Of a DNA stretch of 39,170 nt, positions 8,197 to 15,334 are shown piece by piece. Under the pieces are notes generated by a model. It saw only the letters and a program-made list of their open reading frames with translations, had not been told where the DNA came from and made no database searches. The translations under genes were made by a program, and so were the position numbers. This stretch comes from Clostridia bacterium (GTDB lineage: Bacteria > Bacillota > Sulfobacillia > SLMV01), in NCBI GenBank assembly GCA_003566675.1, contig PXCI01000110.1, positions 1 to 39,170 on the forward strand, written 5' to 3'. Positions within the stretch are counted from its first letter, which is position 1, and every line of letters starts with the position of its first letter.

Positions 8197-8649
8197 GTGC
8201 CGAAGGTTGACACGGAAATTTTTGTGGATGCACCTGTAGACGCCTGCTGGGAAATTGGCGCCGACATGGAGCGGTATCCGGAATTCTTCCCCTCTGTCGA
8301 TGAAGTTAAGATTACCGAACGGGGCGAGAACTGGACGGTGACGGAGTGGTCCGGGAAGCTCCAAGGGCGTCGGCTGAAGTGGGTTGAACGTGACGAGTTT
8401 GATGAGGAGCGCGGTACCATTACGTATGACCAGATCAGTGGAGACCTCAAGGTCTTTCGCGGGCAATGGTCCTTCGAGGAGGAGGAAGAGGGCTGCCGGG
8501 TCCGGCTGACGATCGAGGCCAGTCTCGGGATCCCCATGCTGGAGGCGGCCCTGAACCCCCTGCTCAGGAAGGTGATTCGCGACAACGGCAACAGCATGTT
8601 AAAGGGACTCAAGGAGGAGGCCGAGAGGAACAGGACGGCCGATGCATAA
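8197..8649 (+). CDS. SRPBCC / START-like domain protein
   Basis: A 150-residue single-domain protein with the helix-grip (SRPBCC, polyketide cyclase / Coq10-like) fold. Seen are the opening strand with V-D-A-P-V-D-A-C-W-E-I, the D-M-E-R-Y-P-E-F-F-P-S-V loop, the central beta strands ending in W-S-F-E-E-E, and a long amphipathic C-terminal helix (residues about 118-145). Such proteins bind hydrophobic ligands in a central cavity; no catalytic residue is predictable. The start is GTG 8197, 8 nt after GGGCGAGG; the GTG at 8188 would sit inside that ribosome binding site. It follows the aminotransferase by 16 nt and is probably co-expressed with it, although the family gives no obvious metabolic link. 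Confidence 0.75.
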   Translation: MPKVDTEIFVDAPVDACWEIGADMERYPEFFPSVDEVKITERGENWTVTEWSGKLQGRRLKWVERDEFDEERGTITYDQISGDLKVFRGQWSFEEEEEGCRVRLTIEASLGIPMLEAALNPLLRKVIRDNGNSMLKGLKEEAERNRTADA

Positions 8650-8715
8650 TCCCGCAGACGGGTCTATCGCTGCTCTTTTCACCAGGCACTCTGCCGCACA
8701 TCTCTGAGAAGATGG

Positions 8716-8749
8716 CTCCCATCCTAGTTCCCGTGATCCAGGATGGGAG
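8716..8749 (+). terminator. Hairpin after the aminotransferase-SRPBCC pair
   Basis: A perfect 10-bp stem, CTCCCATCCT (8716-8725) and AGGATGGGAG (8740-8749), with a 14-nt loop, 66 nt after the SRPBCC stop. No T-run follows, so it may be a transcript-end stabiliser or a Rho-type or weak terminator rather than a classic intrinsic one. Confidence 0.45.
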
Positions 8750-8936
8750 TCGGCTCTGTGCAGACCCTTGAGGTTGCCCCTCGTCAGACCCTGACTGAAG
8801 CCCGGCGGAGGGGCCTGGGGGCGCTGGTCACCTGGGTACGTGATCGGGTCATCTGGGGGACTTGAGGCGGCTGTATCGAACTCTCCTTCTTGTTTCACTG
8901 CGTATCAGTTCTCAGGCGATGGTCCATCCTATTTCC

Positions 8937-10013
8937 ATGAACCAAAGACATATTCTATGGGTGTTGCGTCCCCTCCGGGGCGGCATGAAAACCCATGTTC
9001 GTCAGCTGTTGGGCAATCTCGAATCCGTGGAGGTAGAGGTCACGGTCGCGGCACCGGTTGGGCCGGAGTATGTTCTGGGGCGACAGCAACCGGCCGCGCT
9101 GGGGCCGTGGGTGACCCTGCCGGAGGGTTATGCGCGATCTCCTTTTGGGTTTATGCGTGCCCTGCGCGTGCTGCGGCGCACCTTGCGGAATCATCCTCCC
9201 GATGGGTGCCACGCCCACGGCCTGGCCGCTGCCCTGCTGTGTTGTGCCTCGGTCCGTGCCCTCTCACCGGTTCCTCCCGTGGCCTTCACCGCCCACAATC
9301 GGTTTGCCGGCGGCCCGCGGCTGCTCGGGGTCCTGAAATACCTGTCGCGGGACGTCGACCTGCACATCTGTGCCGTGTCGGACGCCGTTCGTCGCAGCCT
9401 CGAGGGCGTCGGAGCCTCCATGCGGGTCATACCCAATGGTTGGCCTGCCCCGGTCGAACCGAGGAGCCGCGGGGGGAACCCCTGCAGGCTGCTGTACGTG
9501 GGACGCCTGGTGCGCGACAAGGGCCTTGACCTGCTGGTGGCAGCCCTGGACAGCATTTCGTCGATGTCCTGGACCCTGCAGGTGGTGGGTGATGGCCCCA
9601 TGCAGACCCGGGTCCAGAGGGCCGTGCACCGGAGGGGCTGGGCGAACCGGGTGTCCTTCGCGGGGTGGACCGACGACGTCCTTCCCTATTACCAGGAGGC
9701 GGACCTGCTGGTGCTGCCGTCTCGCACCGAGGGTGCTGGCCTGGTGATCAGCGAGGCCATGAGCTGCGGGATCCCGGTCCTCGCGTCGGAGGTCGGTGGA
9801 ATTCCCGAGATGCTGGACCACAGGAGGACCGGCTGGCTGGTACCGCCGGGGGATCCCGGGTCCCTGGCGGAGGGACTGGCCATCTTGATCAATGATGGGC
9901 CGCTGCGTGAGGTCCTGGGGGCCTGTGCCCACCAGGAAGCCGCAGCGAAACCCCGGTGGGGGGACATGGCGCGGAAAGTTGAGGGGATGTACCGGGAGAT
10001 GATCAAGGATTGA
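8937..10013 (+). CDS. Glycosyltransferase, GT4 family
   Basis: A 358-residue GT-B-fold retaining glycosyltransferase that would transfer a sugar from a nucleotide-sugar donor to an acceptor at the cytoplasmic face of the membrane. The N-terminal half starts with I-L-W-V-L-R-P-L-R-G-G-M-K-T-H (acceptor-side glycine loop) and contains the C-H-A-H-G segment at about 91-95. The C-terminal half has YVGRLVRDKG (187-196), VVGDGP (216-221) and the E-x7-E motif Glu265...Glu273, followed by G-I-P-V-L-A-S. No transmembrane segment is seen. The start is uncertain: ATG 8937 matches where the family begins, but its ribosome binding site is weak. ATG 8919 and TTG 8862 are in frame. Its TGA overlaps the TTG start of the next gene, which implies translational coupling and a shared pathway with that membrane protein. 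Confidence 0.88.
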   Translation: MNQRHILWVLRPLRGGMKTHVRQLLGNLESVEVEVTVAAPVGPEYVLGRQQPAALGPWVTLPEGYARSPFGFMRALRVLRRTLRNHPPDGCHAHGLAAALLCCASVRALSPVPPVAFTAHNRFAGGPRLLGVLKYLSRDVDLHICAVSDAVRRSLEGVGASMRVIPNGWPAPVEPRSRGGNPCRLLYVGRLVRDKGLDLLVAALDSISSMSWTLQVVGDGPMQTRVQRAVHRRGWANRVSFAGWTDDVLPYYQEADLLVLPSRTEGAGLVISEAMSCGIPVLASEVGGIPEMLDHRRTGWLVPPGDPGSLAEGLAILINDGPLREVLGACAHQEAAAKPRWGDMARKVEGMYREMIKD

Positions 10014-12244
10014 GTTGGGGGGAATCGATACTGCATACAACAAGAGGACGCAACCTGGTACTGGTCTTTATCCTGGCGGTTCTTGTGGCCATCGTCAGCG
10101 TGAGGGCCTACATATCGTGGGGTCCCCTTGCCGCAACGACGGAGCTGAGCCATCCTCAGGGCGACCTGGATCGGGCCGTCCTGGTACTGGCTCCGGGCCT
10201 GGCCGCGCTTGCCCTATCTGAAAGACTCCCCGAGGAGCCGATGGGCAGCTGGGGCGCGGCCCTGGTCAATGTTCGGACCGGGGGTGGGGGATATCCCTTC
10301 GATGCTGCGGCCACCGTGTCAGCAGGGGCCAGGGCCTTCGGATTGAACGATCTCATCCTGGCCGGGTCGGGTGACTCGATCTGGACCGGGGAGGCTGCGG
10401 ACATCTATTCTTCCTGGTACGGGAGGGACATCCCCCCCGGAGGTGCTGCCGTACTGGACTATCCCCGGCTCATCGCTGCCCAGAACCGGTTGACTCACCG
10501 TGTCAGGGTTGGTTTTCTCGGCGACGCCTTTCGCGATGGGGGAAGGGCTACGGCTTTTTTGCAGGGAATGTCCTCCGGGAGCGGTATTCTCGTCGCGGCT
10601 GACCGGGAAGGGATCGTGGACCACTACGCCCGGTGCGTGGCCACCTCCGTCGTCACGCCCGGGGGTTGGCGGACTGACTGGGAACAGCTGGCCGAGGCCT
10701 ACGACCAACTGCCGCCCGGGGTCGGTCTGGTGGTGGTTGAAACTGCGGAGATGGAAATGCTCGCTGAATGGCTGCCCGATGATGTTCGCTATTCCGAGAC
10801 TGCCGTGTTTGCTGGGGAGCTGGGGTCCTTTGTGGATCGGATGGGCGAGGACGCCCTGGTGCTGCTCCTCGATCCCCTGCCGGGTGAGGGAGGAATGGGG
10901 TTGATGATGACCCCAGGATCACCCGGTCGCCTTCTCGGCAGTCCCACGACGCGCCGACCCGGGATTGTGTCGCTCCAGGATGTGGGAAGCACGCTGTTGG
11001 CTGCTGTGGGCCTGGGTGTGGAGGAAGGTTTCGGTCGGCCCGTGGGCGTGACGGCCCCGGGGGACACCGCGACCCTGGCGTATCTGGTCCGCCTTGATTG
11101 GGCCATGAAGGAGGCCGGGGCCCTGAGGGCGCCGTTGGCCCAGGCGATGGCCGCGGGGGTTGTGTTGGCATCCATGGTGGTCATCGCTTCCCTTTTGCAG
11201 TTCCCCCGGCTCTATTCCGCGGCCGCTACCAGCCTGGGGGCCCTATCCCTGTTGCCCCTGGCCGCTTTCCTGGCGCCGGGCCTCGCCAGAATCCTGCCCC
11301 AACTCGCTGCCCTGCTGGTTTTCTGGTCGGTCCTGGTGGTGATTGCCCGTTCCCTCACCGTCGCGGTCGGTTTCAGGCGATCGGTTCAGATCCTTGCTGC
11401 GGCCGGCCTGAGCCTGATCCTGGTGGATCAGATCGGAGGAGGGCGCTGGGCTCTGCTTTCACCCCTGGGGTACTCCGCGGCAGCGGGTGCGCGGTATTAC
11501 GGCCTGGGCAACGAGTTCCTGGGGGTGACCCTGGGGGCAGCGGTCCTGGTGTGGGCCTTCGGCCTGGGGGCGGACCAGGACCGAGATGATGGGCCCTGGC
11601 CGTCGATGCGCTGGGGAGATGTCATGCGTGGGGGCTTGCTCCTGGCCGCTACGGTCATCGCAGCGAGCCCTGAATGGGGATCCAATTTCGGGGCTACCAT
11701 GGTGTTTATGTTGTGGCTGAGCGGGGCCGCTGCCCACCGTCTTCTGCCCATGCAGGACCTGGCATTTTGCCGGAACCCGCGGTTGGCCTGGCGGTTGGCC
11801 GGTGCCGCCTGCGTCCTTTTCGCCCTCGGTCTCGCCGGGGTCCTCCTGTGGCACGGAGGCTCAGCCCCGGTGAGCTCGACCCACGTTGGTCGGCTCCTGG
11901 CTGGGGGCACCGGGGAGGCCCTGTGGCAAGTGGTGGCCAGGAAACTCTTCACGGGCATCCGGCTCTTCCGCTACACGGTCTGGACGAGGATCTGGCTGTT
12001 CATCCTGGCCGTCTACGCGCTGGTCTCGTTCCGGCCCTTCGGGGCAATGAAGAAAATCTTCCGCGGTTCCCCGTCCCTGGCCACCGTGAGCCAGCTGGCT
12101 GTTGCCCTCAGCGTGGCGGCACTGCTTACCAACGATTCGGGGGTGGTCACCGCTGCTCTGACGGTCATGGCGCCCATTGCGGTGACGCTGTTGGCCCTGG
12201 AGGAGGAAGTTGTTGGGCAAAGGACGAAAAGTGATGAAGAGTAA
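10010..12244 (+). CDS. Polytopic membrane protein with alkaline-phosphatase-like outer domain, function unknown
   Basis: A 744-residue protein. Residues about 17-37 form a membrane anchor. Residues about 50-365 form an extracytoplasmic domain with traces of the alkaline-phosphatase/sulfatase fold: VLVLAPGL at 57-64, NVRTGG at 87-92, the A-A-T-V-S-A-G-A-R-A segment near 99-108, and T-T-R-R-P-G-I-V followed by D-V-G-S-T-L-L-A near 313-331. About ten membrane segments follow (roughly 376-740). Conserved-looking motifs in the membrane part are Y-Y-G-L-G-N-E-F (496-503), G-S-N-F-G (557-561) and N-D-S-G-V-V (708-713). I recall similar motifs from unassigned clostridial proteins, but no function. 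The usual metal-binding Asp/His residues and Ser/Thr nucleophile are not evident, so the outer domain may be inactive. TTG 10010 overlaps the glycosyltransferase stop by 4 nt. A role in making or exporting a surface glycan is inferred from context only. Confidence 0.75.
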   Translation: MSWGESILHTTRGRNLVLVFILAVLVAIVSVRAYISWGPLAATTELSHPQGDLDRAVLVLAPGLAALALSERLPEEPMGSWGAALVNVRTGGGGYPFDAAATVSAGARAFGLNDLILAGSGDSIWTGEAADIYSSWYGRDIPPGGAAVLDYPRLIAAQNRLTHRVRVGFLGDAFRDGGRATAFLQGMSSGSGILVAADREGIVDHYARCVATSVVTPGGWRTDWEQLAEAYDQLPPGVGLVVVETAEMEMLAEWLPDDVRYSETAVFAGELGSFVDRMGEDALVLLLDPLPGEGGMGLMMTPGSPGRLLGSPTTRRPGIVSLQDVGSTLLAAVGLGVEEGFGRPVGVTAPGDTATLAYLVRLDWAMKEAGALRAPLAQAMAAGVVLASMVVIASLLQFPRLYSAAATSLGALSLLPLAAFLAPGLARILPQLAALLVFWSVLVVIARSLTVAVGFRRSVQILAAAGLSLILVDQIGGGRWALLSPLGYSAAAGARYYGLGNEFLGVTLGAAVLVWAFGLGADQDRDDGPWPSMRWGDVMRGGLLLAATVIAASPEWGSNFGATMVFMLWLSGAAAHRLLPMQDLAFCRNPRLAWRLAGAACVLFALGLAGVLLWHGGSAPVSSTHVGRLLAGGTGEALWQVVARKLFTGIRLFRYTVWTRIWLFILAVYALVSFRPFGAMKKIFRGSPSLATVSQLAVALSVAALLTNDSGVVTAALTVMAPIAVTLLALEEEVVGQRTKSDEE

Positions 12245-12266
12245 CTCAAGTGGGGGGAGATATCAG

Positions 12267-13064
12267 ATGAAACAGTTTATCAGATTCATGTTCGAGGGCG
12301 AAGCCGCCTACGGTCAGATCACACCCGAGGGGGTGTATCGGCTGGAGGGCAGTCCCTTTGGGCCCTATGGCCCTGGGGAGCTGGCCGGAGATCTGGACGA
12401 CCTGGATCTCTGTATCCCATTGATGCCCGGCAAGATCATCGGGGGGGGCCTGAATTACCGGGACCACGCGGCGGAATCCGGAAGTGAGGTTCCTGAGGAG
12501 CCGATCATATTCATGAAGCCGACCACCACTCTCATCGGTCCGGACGAGGAAATCGTGCTTCCTCCCGACGTTGGCCGCGTCGACTACGAAGGGGAACTGG
12601 CGATCGTCATCGGCAAGACCGCCTTTCGCCCAGATCCGGCCGAGGCCCGGCGGGCCATTTTTGGCTACACCTGTGCCAACGACGTCAGTGCCCGGGTTTT
12701 GCAGCGCAAAGACGGGCAGTGGGTCCGGGCCAAGGGCTTTGACACGTTCTGCCCCCTGGGTCCCATTGTCAACTACGACGTGGACCTTGGATCGCGCCGG
12801 ATTATCACCCGGCTAAATGGGGAGGTCCGGCAGGATTCAACCCTGGATCAGCATGTCTTCGATCCTGATTTCCTGGTGTGGTTCATCAGCCAGGTGATGA
12901 CCCTGCATCCCGGGGATGTCATCATCACGGGAACCCCGAGCGGTGTCGGGCCCCTTCAGCCTGGCGACGTCGTGGACGTGGAGATCGAGGGGTTTGGGAC
13001 CCTGCGCAACCCCGTCGTGGGCACCTGCGAAGGGGTTGGGTGCAGCGATACCGCGGGTGCGTGA
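12267..13064 (+). CDS. Fumarylacetoacetate hydrolase (FAH) family protein
   Basis: A 265-residue member of the FAH superfamily, whose enzymes use a divalent metal to hydrolyse or decarboxylate beta-diketo acids (for example 5-oxopent-3-ene-tricarboxylate decarboxylase, acylpyruvate hydrolase, oxaloacetate decarboxylase). Typical elements are I-I-G-G-G-L-N-Y-R-D-H-A-A-E near residues 57-70, P-I-I-F-M-K-P-T-T-T, the metal ligands in V-D-Y-E-G-E-L-A (two Glu), and Asp in Y-T-C-A-N-D-V-S-A-R, then K-G-F-D-T-F-C-P-L-G-P and I-I-T-G-T-P-S-G-V-G. Substrate cannot be assigned. ATG 12267 follows GGGGGGAGA with good spacing; it begins 22 nt after the membrane-protein gene, so read-through from that operon is possible, but a pathway link is not obvious. 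Confidence 0.9.
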   Translation: MKQFIRFMFEGEAAYGQITPEGVYRLEGSPFGPYGPGELAGDLDDLDLCIPLMPGKIIGGGLNYRDHAAESGSEVPEEPIIFMKPTTTLIGPDEEIVLPPDVGRVDYEGELAIVIGKTAFRPDPAEARRAIFGYTCANDVSARVLQRKDGQWVRAKGFDTFCPLGPIVNYDVDLGSRRIITRLNGEVRQDSTLDQHVFDPDFLVWFISQVMTLHPGDVIITGTPSGVGPLQPGDVVDVEIEGFGTLRNPVVGTCEGVGCSDTAGA

Positions 13065-13332
13065 GCACCGGTGGGGATGCCTGCACGCCTCGTTGTGGGG
13101 CACCCTCTGGGCAGCTGAGCGACCGATTCACAGGGGCATGCAGCGCTTTTCGATAGATCGGCATGGCAGTCTCCGGGGAGGGTCGCCATGTCCCATCAGG
13201 CTGAGCAGTGTATCTCCTGAGAGGGGTAGGGCCGTCCGAACGCCTTTCGCCGCATGTGTGAGCGTTTGAAACGTGGATGGAAGATCACAGCCATCGCAAC
13301 CTGGCTGGGCAGTTATTGTCGCTGTCCAGGAG

Positions 13333-13560
13333 GTGGATCGCGTGCAGAGGATACCCGCCTAGATCGCCCCACCGGACTGTTCGCGATGTGGCCTTTGCGG
13401 GCGAATCTGCATCGATGAAGCCCTCAAGGCCCTGGAGAGGGCAAGCCTTTCGGGTTGGTGGTTATTGCAGTGGGTGTGGACTCTGTGATGAATGGTGTCC
13501 CTCCGGGGCCATACGACGGGGACCCCTCTCGAGGGAGGATAGGCGGCGCTGCGTCCCGGG
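13333..13560 (+). pseudogene. Broken 2[4Fe-4S] ferredoxin remnant
   Basis: Two cysteine signatures of the bacterial dicluster ferredoxin type are present in different frames. The first, at 13378-13410, reads C-S-R-C-G-L-C-G-R-I-C (C-x2-C-x2-C-x3-C, with Ile where Pro is usual), followed by I-D-E-A-L-K-A-L-E-R-A. The second, at 13466-13501, reads C-S-G-C-G-L-C-D-E-W-C-P-S-G-A-I, an intact C-x2-C-x2-C-x3-C-P. The 55 nt between the last codon of the first and the first codon of the second give about 18 residues plus a one-base shift. A TAG at 13360 interrupts the first frame just upstream, and no start or ribosome binding site remains. An intact version would carry electrons between redox enzymes. 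One frameshift could be an error, but the additional stop and missing start indicate decay. Confidence 0.6.
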
Positions 13561-13606
13561 GAGTGACGATTGTGATATCACTGAACATCGCGTTTGCGGG
13601 AAGCAC

Positions 13607-13638
13607 AGGCTACCGGGAACATCTGTTCCCGGTAGCCT
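13607..13638. terminator. Perfect 15-bp inverted repeat between convergent units
   Basis: AGGCTACCGGGAACA (13607-13621) and TGTTCCCGGTAGCCT (13624-13638) are exact reverse complements separated by TC. It lies 11 nt beyond the stop of the minus-strand PfpI gene and downstream of plus-strand transcription, so it can serve both strands. No T-run follows on either strand, so its strength as an intrinsic terminator is uncertain. Confidence 0.6.
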
Positions 13639-13648
13639 CGTGGATGAA

Positions 13649-14167
13649 TCAGGTGAGGGCCCGGATGATCTCGCGGCAGAAGGCCGGAAGATCGGGCGGG
13701 GTGCGGGAGGTGATGAGGTTTCTGTCGACGACAACTTCCTCATCGACGTATGTGGCCCCCGCATTCTTCACATCGTCAACAATGGCGGATACACAGGTGG
13801 CCGTGCGTCCGGGGAGAATGCCGGCGGAAACGAGAACCCATCCAGCGTGACAGATGGCCGCGACTACCTTGCCTTCGGCGTCCATATCGCGCACAAAGGA
13901 GGTCATATCTTTCACCCTGCGCATCCGATCCGGTGCAAATCCTCCGGGGACGATCACGGCGTCAAAATCGTCCACCTCAGCTTCATTTGCGGAGATGTCT
14001 GCTGTAACGGGGTAGCCCTTTCCACTGGTGAACTGCTCCTTGCGGCCCGACCCAACGACGGTGACGTCTGCCCCAGCTTCGCGAAGACGCAGAAGGGGGT
14101 ACCAGAGCTCGAGCTCCTGATAGTTGTCCTCGGCCAAAATTGCGACGCGTTTGTCGGTCAGTTCCAT
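13649..14167 (-). CDS. DJ-1/PfpI family protein (glutamine amidotransferase-like; stress/deglycase type)
   Basis: A 172-residue protein of the DJ-1/ThiJ/PfpI superfamily, PfpI/YraA/YhbO branch. These cytoplasmic oligomers are described as proteases or as deglycases that repair methylglyoxal-modified proteins and nucleotides. The nucleophile is Cys106 in A-A-I-C-H-A-G-W, with His107 next to it and the conserved acidic Glu18 in Y-Q-E-L-E. VIVPGGFAPDRMR near residues 71-83 is a family hallmark. ATG 14167 has a strong AAGGAGAG ribosome binding site about 8 nt upstream. The gene is transcribed alone on the minus strand, divergent from ndk and ended by the 15-bp hairpin. Stress-induced expression is common in the family but nothing here proves it. 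Confidence 0.92.
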   Translation of the reverse strand: MELTDKRVAILAEDNYQELELWYPLLRLREAGADVTVVGSGRKEQFTSGKGYPVTADISANEAEVDDFDAVIVPGGFAPDRMRRVKDMTSFVRDMDAEGKVVAAICHAGWVLVSAGILPGRTATCVSAIVDDVKNAGATYVDEEVVVDRNLITSRTPPDLPAFCREIIRALT

Positions 14168-14233
14168 GAACCTCTCTCCTTTCGTGGTAACCCATGGAAC
14201 CTCTTATAGATCTGGTTTGACATGTCCTGCTTC

Positions 14234-14263
14234 TTGGCTAGCTGTACCAGCTTGAGATATGCT
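14234..14263 (+). promoter_or_regulatory. Candidate SigA promoter upstream of ndk
   Basis: TTGGCT (14234-14239) and TATGCT (14258-14263) with an 18-nt spacer, in the divergent region between the PfpI gene and ndk. A TACAAT at 14264-14269 just downstream could be an alternative -10. This promoter could drive ndk and perhaps the MarR/SAM-recycling genes that follow on the same strand. Confidence 0.4.
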
Positions 14264-14353
14264 TACAATGTGGAACAATTGGTGGGAAGTAGGTATACCG
14301 TCAGACCACAAGACAACAGGAAGGTGGTGGGGGCAAGTTCACGCCTTTCATCC

Positions 14354-14773
14354 ATGAATGAACGGACGTTCGTAATGGCCAAACCCGATGCCGTGCAGCG
14401 CGGCCTTGTCGGGGAAATCATCAAGAGACTGGAACAGCGCCAGCTGCGGCTCGTTGGGATCAAGCGGATCCAAATCGACCAGGCCCTTGCAGAAAGACAC
14501 TACGGTGTACATCGGGAGAAGCCCTTTTTCTCCTCTCTGATCGAGTACATAACCTCCGGCCCTGTCGTACCCATGGTCTGGGAGGGCCCCAATGCCATTA
14601 CCGCTGTGCGCGCCACCATGGGGGCCACGCATCCCCTTGAGGCCTCGCCGGGGACCGTGCGCGGGGATTTTGGCCTGGACATTGACCAGAACCTTGTACA
14701 CAGCTCCGATGGACCAGATACGGCACAGGCAGAGATTTCGCTGTTTTTCGGCGCATCGGAACTGGGTGGTTGA
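14354..14773 (+). CDS. ndk: Nucleoside diphosphate kinase
   Basis: A 139-residue NDP kinase, which balances nucleoside triphosphate pools by passing the gamma phosphate of ATP to NDPs through a phosphohistidine. Family positions are kept: Lys10 in M-A-K-P-D, Tyr50 in H-Y, Arg86 and Thr92 around R-A-T-M-G-A-T, Arg103, Asn113 and the catalytic His116 in N-L-V-H-S-S-D. Two mild departures are Ala13 where most have Gly (K-P-D-G) and Ser117 where Gly is usual after the histidine. ATG 14354 gives the normal family N-terminus, but there is no clear AGGAGG; GTG codons at 14324 and 14327 are in frame next to a purine-rich tract, so an extended start is possible. The MarR gene begins 33 nt later. Confidence 0.93.
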   Translation: MNERTFVMAKPDAVQRGLVGEIIKRLEQRQLRLVGIKRIQIDQALAERHYGVHREKPFFSSLIEYITSGPVVPMVWEGPNAITAVRATMGATHPLEASPGTVRGDFGLDIDQNLVHSSDGPDTAQAEISLFFGASELGG

Positions 14774-14806
14774 GGCGAGATCTGTCCACCAGAAAGGGGG
14801 ACATTC

Positions 14807-15310
14807 ATGACGGATAAAAATCTCGATCCCCGGGTGAAGGATGTCGAGTATCTGCTCCGCCACACGAGCATGATCGTGCGCAGGCACGGTCGAGAGATTC
14901 TTTCCAAGTTTGATATCACGCCGCCGCAATTCAATGCCCTGACCACGATCATACGTCACGACAACCTGACCATGGGTACGCTCTGCCGCCACTTGTTTCT
15001 GGCTTCCAGCACGGTGACCGATCTGATTGACAGGATGGAGCGAAATGCCCTGGTCCGGCGGGTCCGAGATGATCAGGACCGGCGGGTGATCCGGATCCAG
15101 TCCCGGGAGAAGGGCCGGGAGCTTCTTGGTAGAGTGATGGATGCGCGCCTCGAGTATCTTGCAGAGATCCTGGAGCACTTTGAGGACGATGAGGTCGACT
15201 CCCTGGAATTGTCCCTTGAGACGCTTCACCGTTTGATGAAGGAAATCGACGAGAGGGCCGAGCAGCTGAAGAAACGGAAGGAGACAGGCGAAACCGGTGA
15301 CGAGGCCTGA
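14807..15310 (+). CDS. MarR-family transcriptional regulator
   Basis: A 167-residue winged-helix regulator. The helical dimerisation N-terminus (1-37) precedes the wHTH (about 38-98): the family's I-T-P-P-Q-F-N-A-L-T-T-I start, the recognition helix in S-S-T-V-T-D-L-I-D-R-M-E, and the wing with the D-Q-D-R-R-V-I-R-I signature containing the conserved Asp-x-Arg-Arg. A charged helical tail follows. Dimers bind palindromic operators and release DNA on binding a phenolic or other ligand. ATG 14807 sits 6 nt after AAGGGGGAC. Its position immediately before the MTA phosphorylase (24-nt gap) suggests that it might control the downstream recycling genes, or itself, but no convincing operator palindrome was found near it. 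Confidence 0.9.
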   Translation: MTDKNLDPRVKDVEYLLRHTSMIVRRHGREILSKFDITPPQFNALTTIIRHDNLTMGTLCRHLFLASSTVTDLIDRMERNALVRRVRDDQDRRVIRIQSREKGRELLGRVMDARLEYLAEILEHFEDDEVDSLELSLETLHRLMKEIDERAEQLKKRKETGETGDEA

Positions 15311-15334
15311 TCATTCTGAGAGGATGAAGCTGTC

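Larger units (their letters stand above)
13065..13648. other. 580-bp gap: ferredoxin remnant and hairpin, otherwise nothing
   Basis: Between the FAH gene and the minus-strand PfpI gene there is no intact reading frame. Positions 13065-13320 show no codon bias or recognisable motif. The rest contains the broken ferredoxin and the convergent hairpin listed separately. Confidence 0.6.
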
